The notes under the pieces are model-generated. The model worked only from the letters and a program-made list of their open reading frames with translations, ran no database searches and was not told where the DNA came from. A program made the translations under genes and the position numbers. A stretch of DNA of 64,000 nucleotides from Biscogniauxia marginata (lineage: Eukaryota > Ascomycota > Sordariomycetes > Xylariales > Xylariaceae): positions 248,001 through 312,000 of the forward strand of contig MU404056.1 in NCBI GenBank assembly GCA_022695795.1, written 5' to 3'. Positions 1 through 10,609 of the stretch are shown here, piece after piece. Within the stretch, counting starts at the first letter, position 1; every line of letters starts with the position of its first letter.

Positions 1-296
1 GCGTCAAAAGGTAGTAGGCGGATGGGGGTAGGGGCATCAAGTTTCGAGAGGCGGCAATCAAAAAGGGGAAAATAGACATCAAGCCCGTTTCATGTCCAAT
101 GAGAGAGGATGGAAAAAAACAAAACCACCCATGATACCAAGTTATCCACATGGCAAGAGGATACCGACGGTGCCGTCACGCAGCAAGGTGGCAATGGTAT
201 GCAGCGCCCTTCGTCATACCTCTCTTATGCCTGGAATTCCTATCTCCTAGGAGTGGCTATCGGGCTGTTAGTAAATCTTGCTCTGGCGCGAAACAA

Positions 297-3200
297 TCAA
301 GGCATCATCATGGGAGCTGTAGCATGCACATAATAGTCAGGACTTTGGCAACTTACCATTAACCAAGTGCCTCTGCTTGTTCAGCCAGCTCCGCGGCACG
401 TCGTTCCGGCGCTGCAGGACAACATGGTTGCTCTGTAGTCTACTAGACAGGTCGTACCACGCAGTGGTGATCATCGCGTTTTCGCGCTGCAAGTTCTTGA
501 TGACCTTGTCGGACTGGGCCTGCGGGGGTTTTCATTAGTATGCCATAGGAATGAATGAGTTCACCAGCCGAAATTGGCCTATTGCCATCACATGAAGACT
601 AGATACATGATCGTGAAGATCTAATAAGACGGATTCGGATACAAGAGAGAACAATAATATATAGACAAAATTAAATAGCAGCACGTCCAAACCGCCCTGC
701 TTATCCAGTCCTAGCGCCGGATACCATATAACCAAATTTGTAACGAACGGGATTTCACTTACCTTCTGAGCGTCAGCATCCGAGCCGGCACGGACGGCCT
801 TGAGCGTCCTTTCGAGTTCGCGAATCTTGAGCTCGGCTTGTTCGTATTGCTGTAAAACGGACGTATCTCGTTAGCCCGGATACCGATAAATAACCGACTA
901 TTAAAAAGAAATTCAACCACAGGAGCGCATGTTTAGCCAACTAGCCCAGCTACTAGATCTCTTGATCTGATGATCATTGGTCTTTTGTTCTTGGGCAGAT
1001 GGCCTTGCAGACTGGACACTCATGCGGGCTGGCGAATAATACCCTGAGGGACCAGGGTTGGCGTCCAGCTCTGTCGAGGAGCCGCCGCCACCACGTAGAC
1101 CCATGGTTGAGACTGGGTGATCCGGCACGCCAAAAGACCCATTATTCTTAACCTGGTAAGGGTAGAAGCCACCCTCAGGCTGCGCCCTCTTTTTTCCAAA
1201 CCAGGGGCTCAGGGCTTCCCATATGGATTGCCGTTTGACGTTTACAGTGACGACATCATCGTCGTCGTCATCGCTGGGGGATCCAGCTTCAGATAAGTTG
1301 GAAATCGAACTTACCTGCTGTAGCTGCTTGTATCTTGTCCGGAGCTTCTCCATCTTCTCGGACTGTTTAACGCTGTCCGTGCTGACGGTCTGCCCATCGG
1401 CTGCCTTCTGTAACTCGCGGTTTGCTTGCTCGGCCTCGCGGCGAAGTTCGTCCTTCTCGATGAAAGCGGTCAGAAGTTGCTTCTGCAGAGCTTCTGACTC
1501 GTCCTTCAACGCCTTGTACTTCTTTCTATTCGTGTCAAGCTCGGCGCGGAGAGAAACGGCAAGCATTCCGTCGGTATTCTTTAATTCGGCAAGGGCGTCC
1601 AAGCTCGACTTTTCTACAGCGCTCACTTTTTCCGCATCATTAGCACGCTCTCCGTTCAAGACATATTCCACAATGATGGCCTTACAGTCGCCTCGGGCCT
1701 CCAATAGAGCACGCTCCTTGTCTGCGAGCTGTTGCCTGGTGGCTTCGAGTTCCCTCTCGACCTGTTTCGTTCGGGCCTGCTCGGCGAGGACCTGGGTCCG
1801 TAGGTTCGAATATGCCTCCTCTCTGAAGTAATCTGACATCAGCCACTTTGTGCCTGGGGCCAAATCATAACAAGCTTGGATAGCTCTAACTAACCCGTTT
1901 TTGCCCATGTTCTGGATAAGCAAGTCGAGTTGGTTTTGGCCTACTGTGTATCTCTCGAATATGTCATTATACTTATCCTGTATGGATTGACGAGAAGCAC
2001 GCGTGTCCTCGATCTCCTGAATTAGCTGGCCTTTCTCCGTCTCGGTACCAATGCTACTCTTAAGAACAGCATTTTCTGCCTGAAGACGTTGCACCTCAAG
2101 GTTTCTCATCGAGAGAGTGTTGCCAGATTCGCTAAGCTCATCTTCGAGTGTCGTCGGTCGGGCAGCCAAGGAGTCGCTTGAGACAGCCGAAGGGTCAAGC
2201 ATCATGACCTTCTCTTGAAGGTCCTTGACGACTGCTTCATCGAGTTGACTTCGCTGTTCCATATCACCCATACGTAACAGCAGTTCATTATTTTGCGTAG
2301 TCAATAGTAGTTTTTGGTCTCTGTAGTTGGCAATGTCAATCTCGTACCCCTGCATCTTGGTAGCATAAGCTTCTGATTCGCGTTTCAACGTCTCGATTCT
2401 CAACCTCGCATTCTCGAGTTCATCGTAGGCCTTGGCGAGATCGATCCTGTCATTCTGTAGTGTCTTAAGCTCAGACTCTAGTGGTTTCAGCGCCTCGAGC
2501 TTCTTCCGAAGATTATCGGCCATGTTAGCTTTCTTCGAAAGTTCCTCGTTTTTAGACCTGAGCTCTTGGTTCTCGTCGATTAGCGACTCTGCCTTCTGTG
2601 ACATGGCCTCGAGACGGATTTTGTCCTTCACGAGCCGCTCTTTCTCTTCGACCAGGAAATTCCTCTCGTTCTCCAAGTTGGCGATGAGCGACTCATTCTC
2701 TCTCAGCTGGCGCTGCAGCCGATGTCTGTCGAAATTACCTGCTTCTGATTCTATCTGCTTGTGCAGATGCTCATTCTCGTCTTGAAGCTCCTCGTGTTTT
2801 CTCACCAACTCATCGTAATTATCTTGGAGACGGTCCAGTCGTACTCTCAACCCGCCAGCTAGCCGCTTGGCTTCCTCTGATTCACGCTGTAGATGCGCGA
2901 TCGCTGCTTCCTGTGCAAGATCGGCATCGTGGCTCGCGGCGCTGGTGTTGGCATCAGTGTCGCTCTCTACGACATCTATTCCCTGTACGAGTTTGGCGTC
3001 AACTTCTTGGAGGATCTGGAAAATGGCCTGCTGGTATTTTTCGTTAAGCCCTGTGACCAAAGTGACATATCGGGAGTTATCGTCTTCGCGGAAACAAGCG
3101 GCGCACACAAAAGCGACCAGGATCTGGAAACATAGTTTAGCCACTGGTCGAGACGCTGCGGACACTTGTTGAGGAGAAGGGGGTCCGGTTGGAGAGGGCC

Positions 3201-3676
3201 GGGAGGAGGCGGCTGACGCGGGCCGCGAAGGGTTGCTATTCACCTCAAACATGCCCGTCCTGGTAGGTTCTTTGTCTAGGGCCTGGAAGTCGATATTCTT
3301 AATCAGGGGTTCAATCTTTTGGCAGTTCCGTCGCGCAAAGTCGATCAGGCCCATATGTATAATATGGAGGTTCCTTCTCCGGCCGCCATCAGTGGCTATG
3401 GAGGCGGCAAGGCTCTGCTCGAATCTCTCCGGGTTGTATGCGGTATCTAATATTTCAAGTAAGATGGAGAAGAAGGCACCGTCAAAAAGGTGCTCAGGCT
3501 TCTTGACCCTCAGGTCGGTTTCGCGCCCAGGCGGGAGGAGCACGAGCATCGAGTCGGCCTGCATAAACACAAAAAGTTAGCTATCATTTCAACGGTCAAA
3601 GAAGATAGGAGAAGTTTTGACATACCCATTCAAGCAAGGCCACCTGGGTGGCCTGGGAGTTGATTGAGGGGATCAT
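297..3676 (-). CDS. hookA: Hook family dynein/cargo adaptor, 5 exons
   Basis: Exons read on the minus strand: 3676-3626, 3558-1315, 849-763, 519-357 and 316-297, giving about 854 residues; all joins are GT-AG and in frame. The N-terminus is a Hook-type (calponin-like) domain over roughly residues 1-170. A long charged coiled coil fills about residues 225-790. The last exons hold a conserved C-terminal segment containing IKNLQRENAMITTAWYDL and then a VVLQRR / SWLNKQR motif. Fungal Hook proteins link early endosomes to dynein-dynactin on microtubules; the N-terminal half binds dynein and the C-terminal part binds the FTS/FHIP cargo complex (family knowledge). The first exon (MIPSINSQ...) ends at a GTATGT donor and is preceded by no other in-frame ATG I can see. 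Two introns are unusually long for this genome (465 and 243 nt). The first stays open in frame and encodes an alternative end, listed separately. Confidence 0.9.
850..1314 (-). other. Long Hook intron that reads through as an alternative C-terminus
   Basis: This 465-nt stretch has a clean GTAAGT donor at 1314 and a TTACAG acceptor at 851-850, and splicing it out restores the conserved Hook tail. If it is not removed, the frame continues for 134 more codons to a stop at 913. The extra tail has an acidic DDDDDD run, a Gly/Ser/Pro-rich stretch and no coiled coil. A 41-nt inner piece (1314-1274) also has GT-AG ends, but removing it alone gives an immediate stop. Whether the retained form is made is inference. 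Confidence 0.6.
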
Positions 3677-6600
3677 CGCGCCGGTCGATGATTGGATCTA
3701 ATAAGATGATGATCGCGTGTCGGTCGTAATAGCGATGTGAAGTGGAAGGCGGTGTGTTCTGCGGGTGTCTCGTGGTTGCGCGCTGTCACCAACAGTCGTT
3801 CGAAGAAAAAGTCTCAGGAGGTAATACGGTTCGGTTCGGTTCGGTTCAGTATGTCGTCGGGTTCGTGGCAGCAAAGTTTGAAGGAAGGAATTGACATTCA
3901 ATGTCAATCAACGAATCATGGTATCCTTCACGGTCTGTCAAGAGTCATGGATCAAACGGTGCAGGTGGAGGGAGGGAGGATGGGCGGAAGGATAGAAGTA
4001 CGAGTCAGCGGACAAGGAGGCTACAAGAAGCTTCGGAGTTTCATTGTCCAGTCGAGAAGGGATTGTTTAGACGATGACAAAGCCCACAAAGCACATTGTT
4101 CCGGCGATGGCTTTCTGGGTCGTCGTTGTGCAAAGGAGCTTTCTGAGGCAGTTCTCGTGCTTCTTTGGGCCCTTGGGGATAACAAAGAGAGCATGAAGCT
4201 GGGCGATGAGATGAGGTCGTCGCGGCACGGGCCTTGAACTGACCTACCCAGGCCGAAACTCATCTGGCCCCGTTGGGATGCCACTAGCGACCCGAAAGGG
4301 TTTAAGCCAGCGTGTGACTACAGGGGGGTAGATGCACTAACTGCAGTAGGGCGGCAGGTCATAGCTGCTGGGTGGGGCCAGGGCCTCCTTTTCTCACTTT
4401 GTCCTGCATGAACTCCCCAGCCGTCGTTGCTATCACAGTCTTTGTTTGGCAAGTGATAGCCCTTACGATGCTCGAATCGTCGTCGTCGTCCTCCATTGCA
4501 TCATAGCTTCTTTAACAAGCCTACCTAACTAGGTAACGAGGAAGGTACTCTACTCTGTATCTTTCGAGTACAAGCACATTCTTAGATTTCCTTTTTATCA
4601 TTATAGTGGACGTACCAGGTAGGCCTCTAAAAGACCTTACATATTGCAACACGAAGTATGCAACTGCACCGTTCTCGCTTAGTGTCAGACAGGGCCTATA
4701 CTCAGTGTGTGCCAGCTAGCGTCGCATTTGACGGTTGTTCGTTTGTTTCATCTTCTTGTTCCACCCAAACAAATTGTCTTCCACCCCGTTGGTATCGTAC
4801 TGTATGTAGAAAGACGGGCTTCGTGCCTGGCATGTCATCCATCCCCGCGTTGGAATCCTTCTCGCAGGCAAGGTCTCCGTGTCACGCTATGAGATCAGAC
4901 GAACTACGCCACCAGAGCAAGGCAATCTCTTCCCGGGCGAATTAATTACCAGAGGCTTACAAGTAATGCTATGTAGATGGGAGTCAAAATGCGAGGGAGG
5001 CGGGGCAAATACACACACAAACCCCACCGGTCCATCGAAACGAGGTGTAATTCAAACTCCTGGGAATTAAAGCAATATCGCTAACAAGCAACGTATCGTC
5101 AACTCCTCGTCCAAACGTACCTAATCAAAGATAAGTACCCCTACTACCCCTCTCGTTCGAGTCGCTAGCAGGCGGCCCAATCAGACGAGGCTCTCCCAGT
5201 TCCGCGAACATCCCCCCCTATACTGAAATGAGCTGATTACATACTTATAGTGCATACATATGTCTGTGGGTGCATATACACAACTGCAGAGAATATCGAG
5301 TACCTAGAAAAGCTTACGATTAATGTTCCGAGGAACCCGGACGTAGGCAGGGAAGGGGAATCCTTCTTACATCCAGAGTCCCATACTCTAGGAAGGCCAA
5401 AACCGAGCCTCTGTTATATTAGTACGGAATAGAGAGCTCTCCTTTCTCTCGAGTTACAGAATTATGGAAACAGCACAAATCGACGACGTGCGCCCGTTAC
5501 GGGTTCCCACATAAACGGGGCTAGATCTGATAGTATACCTATGAAAATCCCCAAGTAGTTTCATAAAGCTGTGAAGAGTCTACCGCTTCCGTAAAGAACC
5601 ATAAGAGTATAGCAACATAGAAGTCTATATATATATATATAGTATAGCCTCTTCCACTCTGTTAAGTGAACTACTCGCCCTCCTCTTTCTACATATCTAC
5701 ATCATCTTCAGAGAGGGGAAAAGAATGAACAACCAGTGCTCTATGAGAAAAAAAGAAGAAAAAAAAAAGCCCCACCAACTCTTTCTCCTCCTAGCGAAAC
5801 GTATCACGATGCCCCTTACCGCATACCTAACAAGTTTGCATTCCGACTTCCACTCGTTCCATGCCAACTCCAGAACACCACTCCTTCCTAACAAACTATG
5901 CGGTAAAAAAGCCCAAAAGTCCACCACGTTACCCTCTTTCATATGATATATGACTTCCTCCGTAAAATTTACTTATTCCTTATCCCAAGCCAGAGGATGT
6001 TTAATGCCCGCCTTGTAGGATATCTCCTGGCGGATTGTGCAGACCATTAACCATCCGATCCTGACTATGTTATCCAACAACGACGGCTTGCGAGCTTAGT
6101 ATTATGCAGTGACCTCGTTAGCCGGCCAGTTTCGTCTTCATGGATCATCTCTCCGAATTAACTACCTACCGAAGTAAATGGGAGAGCGAAGATATGATAT
6201 CATCCCTGATCACGTAACAGCAAGCATCATCCCAGGGCATGGGCGTGGTTAAATATAGTGATATTGAAATAATCAAGCTATCCGGCGATTAACCACGCGT
6301 GTGTAACGAGAGTTAACCCCGGACGAATAATATCAAGTTCCGGCAACAAAAGAAAAAGAAAAGAGAACGCCTGATAAACCGTTGTCTAATCAAGAAGATC
6401 GCAACCACCAACTCTCGTTGTGTTTCCTAGTAATGTTTCTCCTTTCCATCCCATTCCTTTTTTTATCCGGCCGAAAACTCCTTCATTTAAGGTAGAGTTT
6501 AGGGGAGGGGTATCATTTTCGAGGTCGCCCGGCGCCTTGTCAAACCGTCGTTCTTCTCTCCTTCGCTCTTTCTAATCTACCCGTGAGGGGAGTGGGTTCC

Positions 6601-6697
6601 TGTCCATCACCGCGGCCGAAGTTATTTGGCATATTTTGCTCGCTCGTGCTTTCTGACGGCAGAACGGCGATGGCGGTATCTAGGGTATGATGCTCGT
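3677..6697. other. Spacer between hookA and the I9 inhibitor gene
   Basis: No gene that I can support. The segment next to hookA is its 5' flank. A plus-strand open frame at 3737-4237 lies across this flank and has no recognisable composition. A short (TA)n run sits at about 5625-5641, and a purine-rich AAAGAAG tract near 5750. The segment 6540-6697 is the likely 3' flank of the inhibitor gene. Confidence 0.6.
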
Positions 6698-7194
6698 TTA
6701 CGCTCTCGGCGCATTCGTCGCGATCTCGACCACCTGATCCTCCTCGATGACGGCGTTGAATTCTACGCCCCACGCCGATACGGACTCGAGGATCTTCTGC
6801 GGGGCTTTGGCTGCGAAACCCCTGTTGGCACACGCATAATCGTTAGCACATGGTTCTTGGTCGTCCTTTTGAAACCTATATGATGGATGTTTCTTTATTG
6901 CGATGATCATTTGATATGTCCAATGATAATGATGATGACGATGACGATGGTTTGTCACCGTGATAGATACCGCTAGATGAGAAAAGGAGGGGGGAATAAG
7001 GTGGGTTTCCCGTACCTTAGCAGCTTGTATTCGTGAGTAATCATCCCTCCGGCCCCGCGGATTTCATCCATCGCGCGGTTGAGAACGTCATCGGTCGTGC
7101 CATCTGGGAAGCTGACAATAACAGCTTTCTGTACGTCGACGGCGAAGGCGCCTCGAGCGAGGGCCAGGACGGCGGCAGCAGTCAGGAAACGCAT
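6698..7194 (-). CDS. Secreted peptidase inhibitor I9-like protein
   Basis: Two exons, 7194-7016 and 6821-6698, join across a 194-nt intron (donor GTACGG, acceptor CAACAG) to give 100 residues. Residues 1-18 (MRFLTAAAVLALARGAFA) are a signal peptide. The remainder matches the inhibitor I9 / subtilisin propeptide fold: a KAVIVSFPDGT strand, a helix DDVLNRAMDEIRGAGG, a strand ITHEYKLLRGFAAKAP, and a final EEDQVVEIAT strand. Free-standing I9 proteins, like yeast Pbi2, inhibit or chaperone subtilisin-type proteases (family knowledge). The signal peptide suggests action in the secretory route or outside the cell. No protease gene lies next to it, so the partner is unknown. The splice join regenerates an Arg codon across the junction, which supports the model. 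Confidence 0.88.
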
Positions 7195-7840
7195 CTTGCA
7201 AGGTAGTATGGTTGATTTGCGGTGTGTTCCGGAACTGGCGGGATTGAGGCAGGAGACAAGCGGTAGGGCGGGAACCTCTCGATTTGGGTGCGGGTACGAG
7301 TAATGTAGCGTAAGGAGACAAGTGATGTCTCAAGACGACTCGACTCGGTCGGTTGGTTGGTGATAAAATATGATGGTTGAATTGTGGAGGTTGGAATTTG
7401 CTACCCAGTCGACAAAAAGTTTCAAAAGGTCTGGAGAAACAAGCTAAGTTTAGGGAAGTTGTATGCAAAGCGTATGACGAGATATGCAGGCTGATCTCCG
7501 GACGTTCTGTGTGATTCTCCTACGTACGGATGGCGTGGAAACTCTGGCTGTCTGAACTTGGTCGATCATCAGACCTTGGGTCCTGAGCAGAGGGTCCTTC
7601 CGTCTGGGGAATCTCGGCCGTTCCAGCTGCCATGATAGGAAAAAGGTGGGACGATGCGGCAGATAGCTGATAGGGCACGTGTTAGCGCGTCGCTGGATCA
7701 TTTAAGTTTTACCTAAGATGGCAGCCAACCCAGTTGCGATTAACTGTCAGGTTTGGTTGCGGGGCTTACTTAAATGTTTACTAACAGGTCATACATCCAA
7801 TAACCTTCACATGGAAGCTCATCCCGCTCTATAATATTAA
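7195..7840. other. Divergent promoter region between I9 inhibitor and HNH gene
   Basis: This 646-bp gap separates two genes that are read away from each other, so it probably holds both promoters. The open frames in it (for example 7450-7701 minus) look like background. I see no repeat or RNA gene. Confidence 0.5.
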
Positions 7841-9070
7841 ATGCCGCCAGGCTCGTTAGGAATAGCTCTTCGCGATCCTCTACCGCTCCCGTCACCTGCC
7901 GCCTCCGTAGCAGAGGTCTCATTCTACCACCCCGGCTACGAATTCCCGCACGACCTACTATTCAAGCTTCCAAAGCTTGACCAAGAACACTCGTCGCCCA
8001 CCAAGGGCATACACTATGGCACTGCTTTAGCTGCCTGCCAGATTGTAGCGAACAATGCGGATGGATATCTGGCGACGGACCGTACCGGTCAACACCGCGT
8101 AAACTGCGAATTCGATGATGTGCTTACTAGAAATAAATATTGGTTCTTTGTCGTCGGTGCTAGTACAGAAGGAGGACTACATGCGAAAAGTCCATACCCC
8201 ATCGTTCCTAGTTTTCAAGACTGGCCGTTCCCCCACCAAGATCAAGACGACGACCAAAACTCCACTCCTCTAAAAGGCTGGCTTCGAAACTGGCACCAGC
8301 CCAATGCCGCTATTACCGGCCGTTGTATCATCACACAGGCATCCGGCTTGATCGAGGCCGTACACCTCATACCAGACGCGGAGCGAGAATGGTTTGAGCG
8401 GAATGCCATGTCACAGTACGGCGTGCACCACGATGTCGACCAGTCAATTAATAAGATTGACTTACGAAGTGACATCCGTAAAGCTTTTGATGATCATTGG
8501 TTTACCGTCGTGCCAAAAGCTGGCAGCTATGCTGTTCATCTACTCGTCGCTACTAAGATTAGCACTCGCGAATTTGCTGAGCACTTTCACAATCGGCCCG
8601 TATTACAACAAGCGCCGACCACTACCGGTCTACCACGTGACGTACCGCGCGAGTTCCTCTATGCTCGTTTCGCCCGAGCTGTTCTGTTGCTCTTGAAGCC
8701 TTTCGTAGCCCAGTCGGCCGTAAGCCGCCGCGTGGCGCGATACCGCGTACAGTCACAAGGACGGCCTGGAGGCGAAGCCGAAGCGGGTGGGAATGGTCCG
8801 CGTATTCACGTTGAGTGGCTGTCTTCCGAAGAGCTACGTCGTCAATATGATGGAGGCGGCACTAGGAGTGCAAGTCCGAGCAAACGTAAGCGTGGCCAGG
8901 GACCAGAACAGGAGAATAATAACGACAGTGACGAAGAGGAATATATCGAAGACGATACGATTATTCGGAGGAAAATAATAGATGACTTTTTAGAAGAGGA
9001 ACCAGAGAGGGGTAGGTCACGAAAGCGGCCGTGTTATGATAATCGCTTGAGACGAGACGAGCTACGATGA
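7841..9070 (+). CDS. HNH-nuclease-domain protein, fungal HNH_2 type, probably degenerate
   Basis: Single exon, 409 residues. The central part (about 145-245) matches the fungal HNH_2 arrangement: RCIIT at 161-165, then EAVHLIPDAEREWF with the first His at 175, NKIDLRSDIRKAFD with Asn 204, and FTVVPKAGSYAVHLL. In active members the third catalytic position is usually a His in a LRxDLHxxFD-like segment; here it reads DIRKAFD, with Arg at 213. That suggests loss of nuclease activity, though the fold is probably kept. The C-terminus (about 340-409) is very charged, with KRKRG and RSRKRP nuclear-localisation-like clusters and an acidic DSDEEEYIEDD stretch. Family members are numerous and mostly uncharacterised in filamentous ascomycetes. 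No intron is needed. A nuclear location is inference. Confidence 0.8.
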   Translation: MPPGSLGIALRDPLPLPSPAASVAEVSFYHPGYEFPHDLLFKLPKLDQEHSSPTKGIHYGTALAACQIVANNADGYLATDRTGQHRVNCEFDDVLTRNKYWFFVVGASTEGGLHAKSPYPIVPSFQDWPFPHQDQDDDQNSTPLKGWLRNWHQPNAAITGRCIITQASGLIEAVHLIPDAEREWFERNAMSQYGVHHDVDQSINKIDLRSDIRKAFDDHWFTVVPKAGSYAVHLLVATKISTREFAEHFHNRPVLQQAPTTTGLPRDVPREFLYARFARAVLLLLKPFVAQSAVSRRVARYRVQSQGRPGGEAEAGGNGPRIHVEWLSSEELRRQYDGGGTRSASPSKRKRGQGPEQENNNDSDEEEYIEDDTIIRRKIIDDFLEEEPERGRSRKRPCYDNRLRRDELR

Positions 9071-9748
9071 TAAGCATGAGGATTGCCATGGATCAACGTC
9101 ATCCTTATCCTCAATTGATTCGTCCTTTTCGCGCTTTTCCCCTTCTCCTGCTTCATGCCCAGATAGTTTAGACCAGCAGCAAGAGAAAGTACTCACTTCG
9201 CGTCAGGCTTGTAAGAAACAGTCGGGCTTTATACCAAAATGTTGATAGTCTTTCAATGCCATCGGGGGTATAAACTGCTTACAATGCCTATAAAGATCCA
9301 AGATATACTTTCCGTTGCATTTTTAAACCTTCGCAAGTCGGAGAATATTCCGAAGCCAAGATATTTAACGCTAGCTCTAACATATTCAACTCACGTCGTA
9401 TATTCGAATATAATGGTAATAGGTATGCGTTACTTGTTATATATAAAACTTATGAAGAGAGCCTGCTGAATAATAGCAGCAACCTTTCCGAAACTCGAAA
9501 TACAAAATACACACACATCATACCACAGAAACACATGAGAAGCTAAGTAATTACTAACATAAGACATTACTTGTACAGCATCGGGACCGGATGCCGAACT
9601 CTAAATACCTATCATTCAACTCAGCGCAATTAAAACAATGCTTATGTTTTGGGTATATTATGCAAGACATCCATCGTCGAGTAGAAAATGACACCGCACA
9701 ACCCTCGAATCCAAAAAAACGATAACCCCCTCTAATCCGGCAACGCAT
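9071..9748. other. Spacer after HNH gene
   Basis: Convergent 3' flanks of the HNH gene and the small secreted protein gene. AT-rich in the middle (9240-9480), with short open frames of no recognisable content. Confidence 0.5.
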
Positions 9749-10136
9749 CTACGCTACAAGCGTCGGCGTCGGCGTAGCCGTAGGCGAGTCACACACGTAC
9801 GAGGGCGGTATCGTCGAGGTGCCGCACGGCGTGAAGCAGCTATGGTGCGAAAACCGGGGTTAGCCGAGAGACGGTCCCGAGCCCAAATCGCGAGAGGACC
9901 CGGAGGGGAAGAAAGGGGGGAGGGGGGTCGATAAAAACAAGGAAAACGTACTTGGAGAGGAAGCTCATGGCGCCGTTGCACTCCGAGTAGGTGTAGAAGC
10001 ACGCCTCCGTCTCGCAATTCCCGGGGATCCCGACGGTCAGGTTCACCACGGGACCGACGGACACGAGGGGGGGAGCGGGCGGCAGGGCGGCGGCCGTCGC
10101 GGGCAGCGTCGCGGCGAGGAGCGTCGTGAAGAGCAT
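9749..10136 (-). CDS. Small secreted six-cysteine protein, unknown function
   Basis: Exons 10136-9952 and 9839-9749 join across a 112-nt intron (donor GTACGT, acceptor CCATAG) and give 91 residues. I chose the ATG at 10136 because it starts a clean signal peptide (MLFTTLLAATLPATAAA); a farther upstream in-frame ATG at 10256 would put charged residues in front of it. The mature part has six cysteines in the order NC-ETEAC-FYTYSEC then NCFTPC and YVCDSP, and ends in a Thr/Pro tail (PTATPTPT) that could be O-glycosylated. The even number of cysteines suggests three disulfides. I do not recognise the family. A secreted wall-associated or effector-like protein is plausible, but it is inference. 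Confidence 0.75.
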
Positions 10137-10583
10137 GTTGTTTTGTGTGTGTGTGACGGTGATGATGTCGTGGGAAACGGAATGTGGTTGCCGGTATATC
10201 CAGGCCCAAATCCAAATCCAACAGCGTAGCTTCGTCGAGGGCCCTTTTTTTCTCAACGGACGAGAAGCCGCATGCAGGTTGGAAGACTGACTGACTGACT
10301 GACGTCAGGTATTGTTATCTCCCGATAGTATTCTAGGGCGCAGGTTCGCAGTCTGGTCGATGGTTCGAAACGGGGAAATGCGACTATATCATTTCAGGTG
10401 GGAAAGCGAAACTCGGATTTGTTTTCTGGTTACGCCCAATTCAACTTTATATGTACCTATGTCCTGTCCCCCCCTCCCCACAACTAAGAACGACAACTTT
10501 GGTACGTTGGGAGTCCAAGCTTCCTTCCAACTTCGTTCACTCACGTTGGACGGATGATCGTCATACACTACCTAGTATCCCTC

Positions 10584-10609
10584 TGCCCTGCCCTGCCCTG
10601 CCCTGCCCT
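10584..10609. repeat. (TGCCC)5 microsatellite
   Basis: Five perfect pentanucleotide units in a spacer. Likely variable between strains. Confidence 0.9.

Noticed and set aside
1274..1314. 41-nt GT-AG piece at the Hook exon 2 end as a mini-intron
   Set aside because: Removing only this piece leads to a stop in the second codon, while the longer intron to 850 restores the known tail.
3737..4237. 166-codon plus-strand open frame upstream of hookA
   Set aside because: No start context, domain or codon bias; it lies in the hookA 5' flank and overlaps an equally open minus frame.
9754..10221. 155-codon minus frame overlapping the six-Cys gene in another frame
   Set aside because: Arg/His-rich shadow; the chosen frame has a signal peptide, splice sites and a cysteine pattern.
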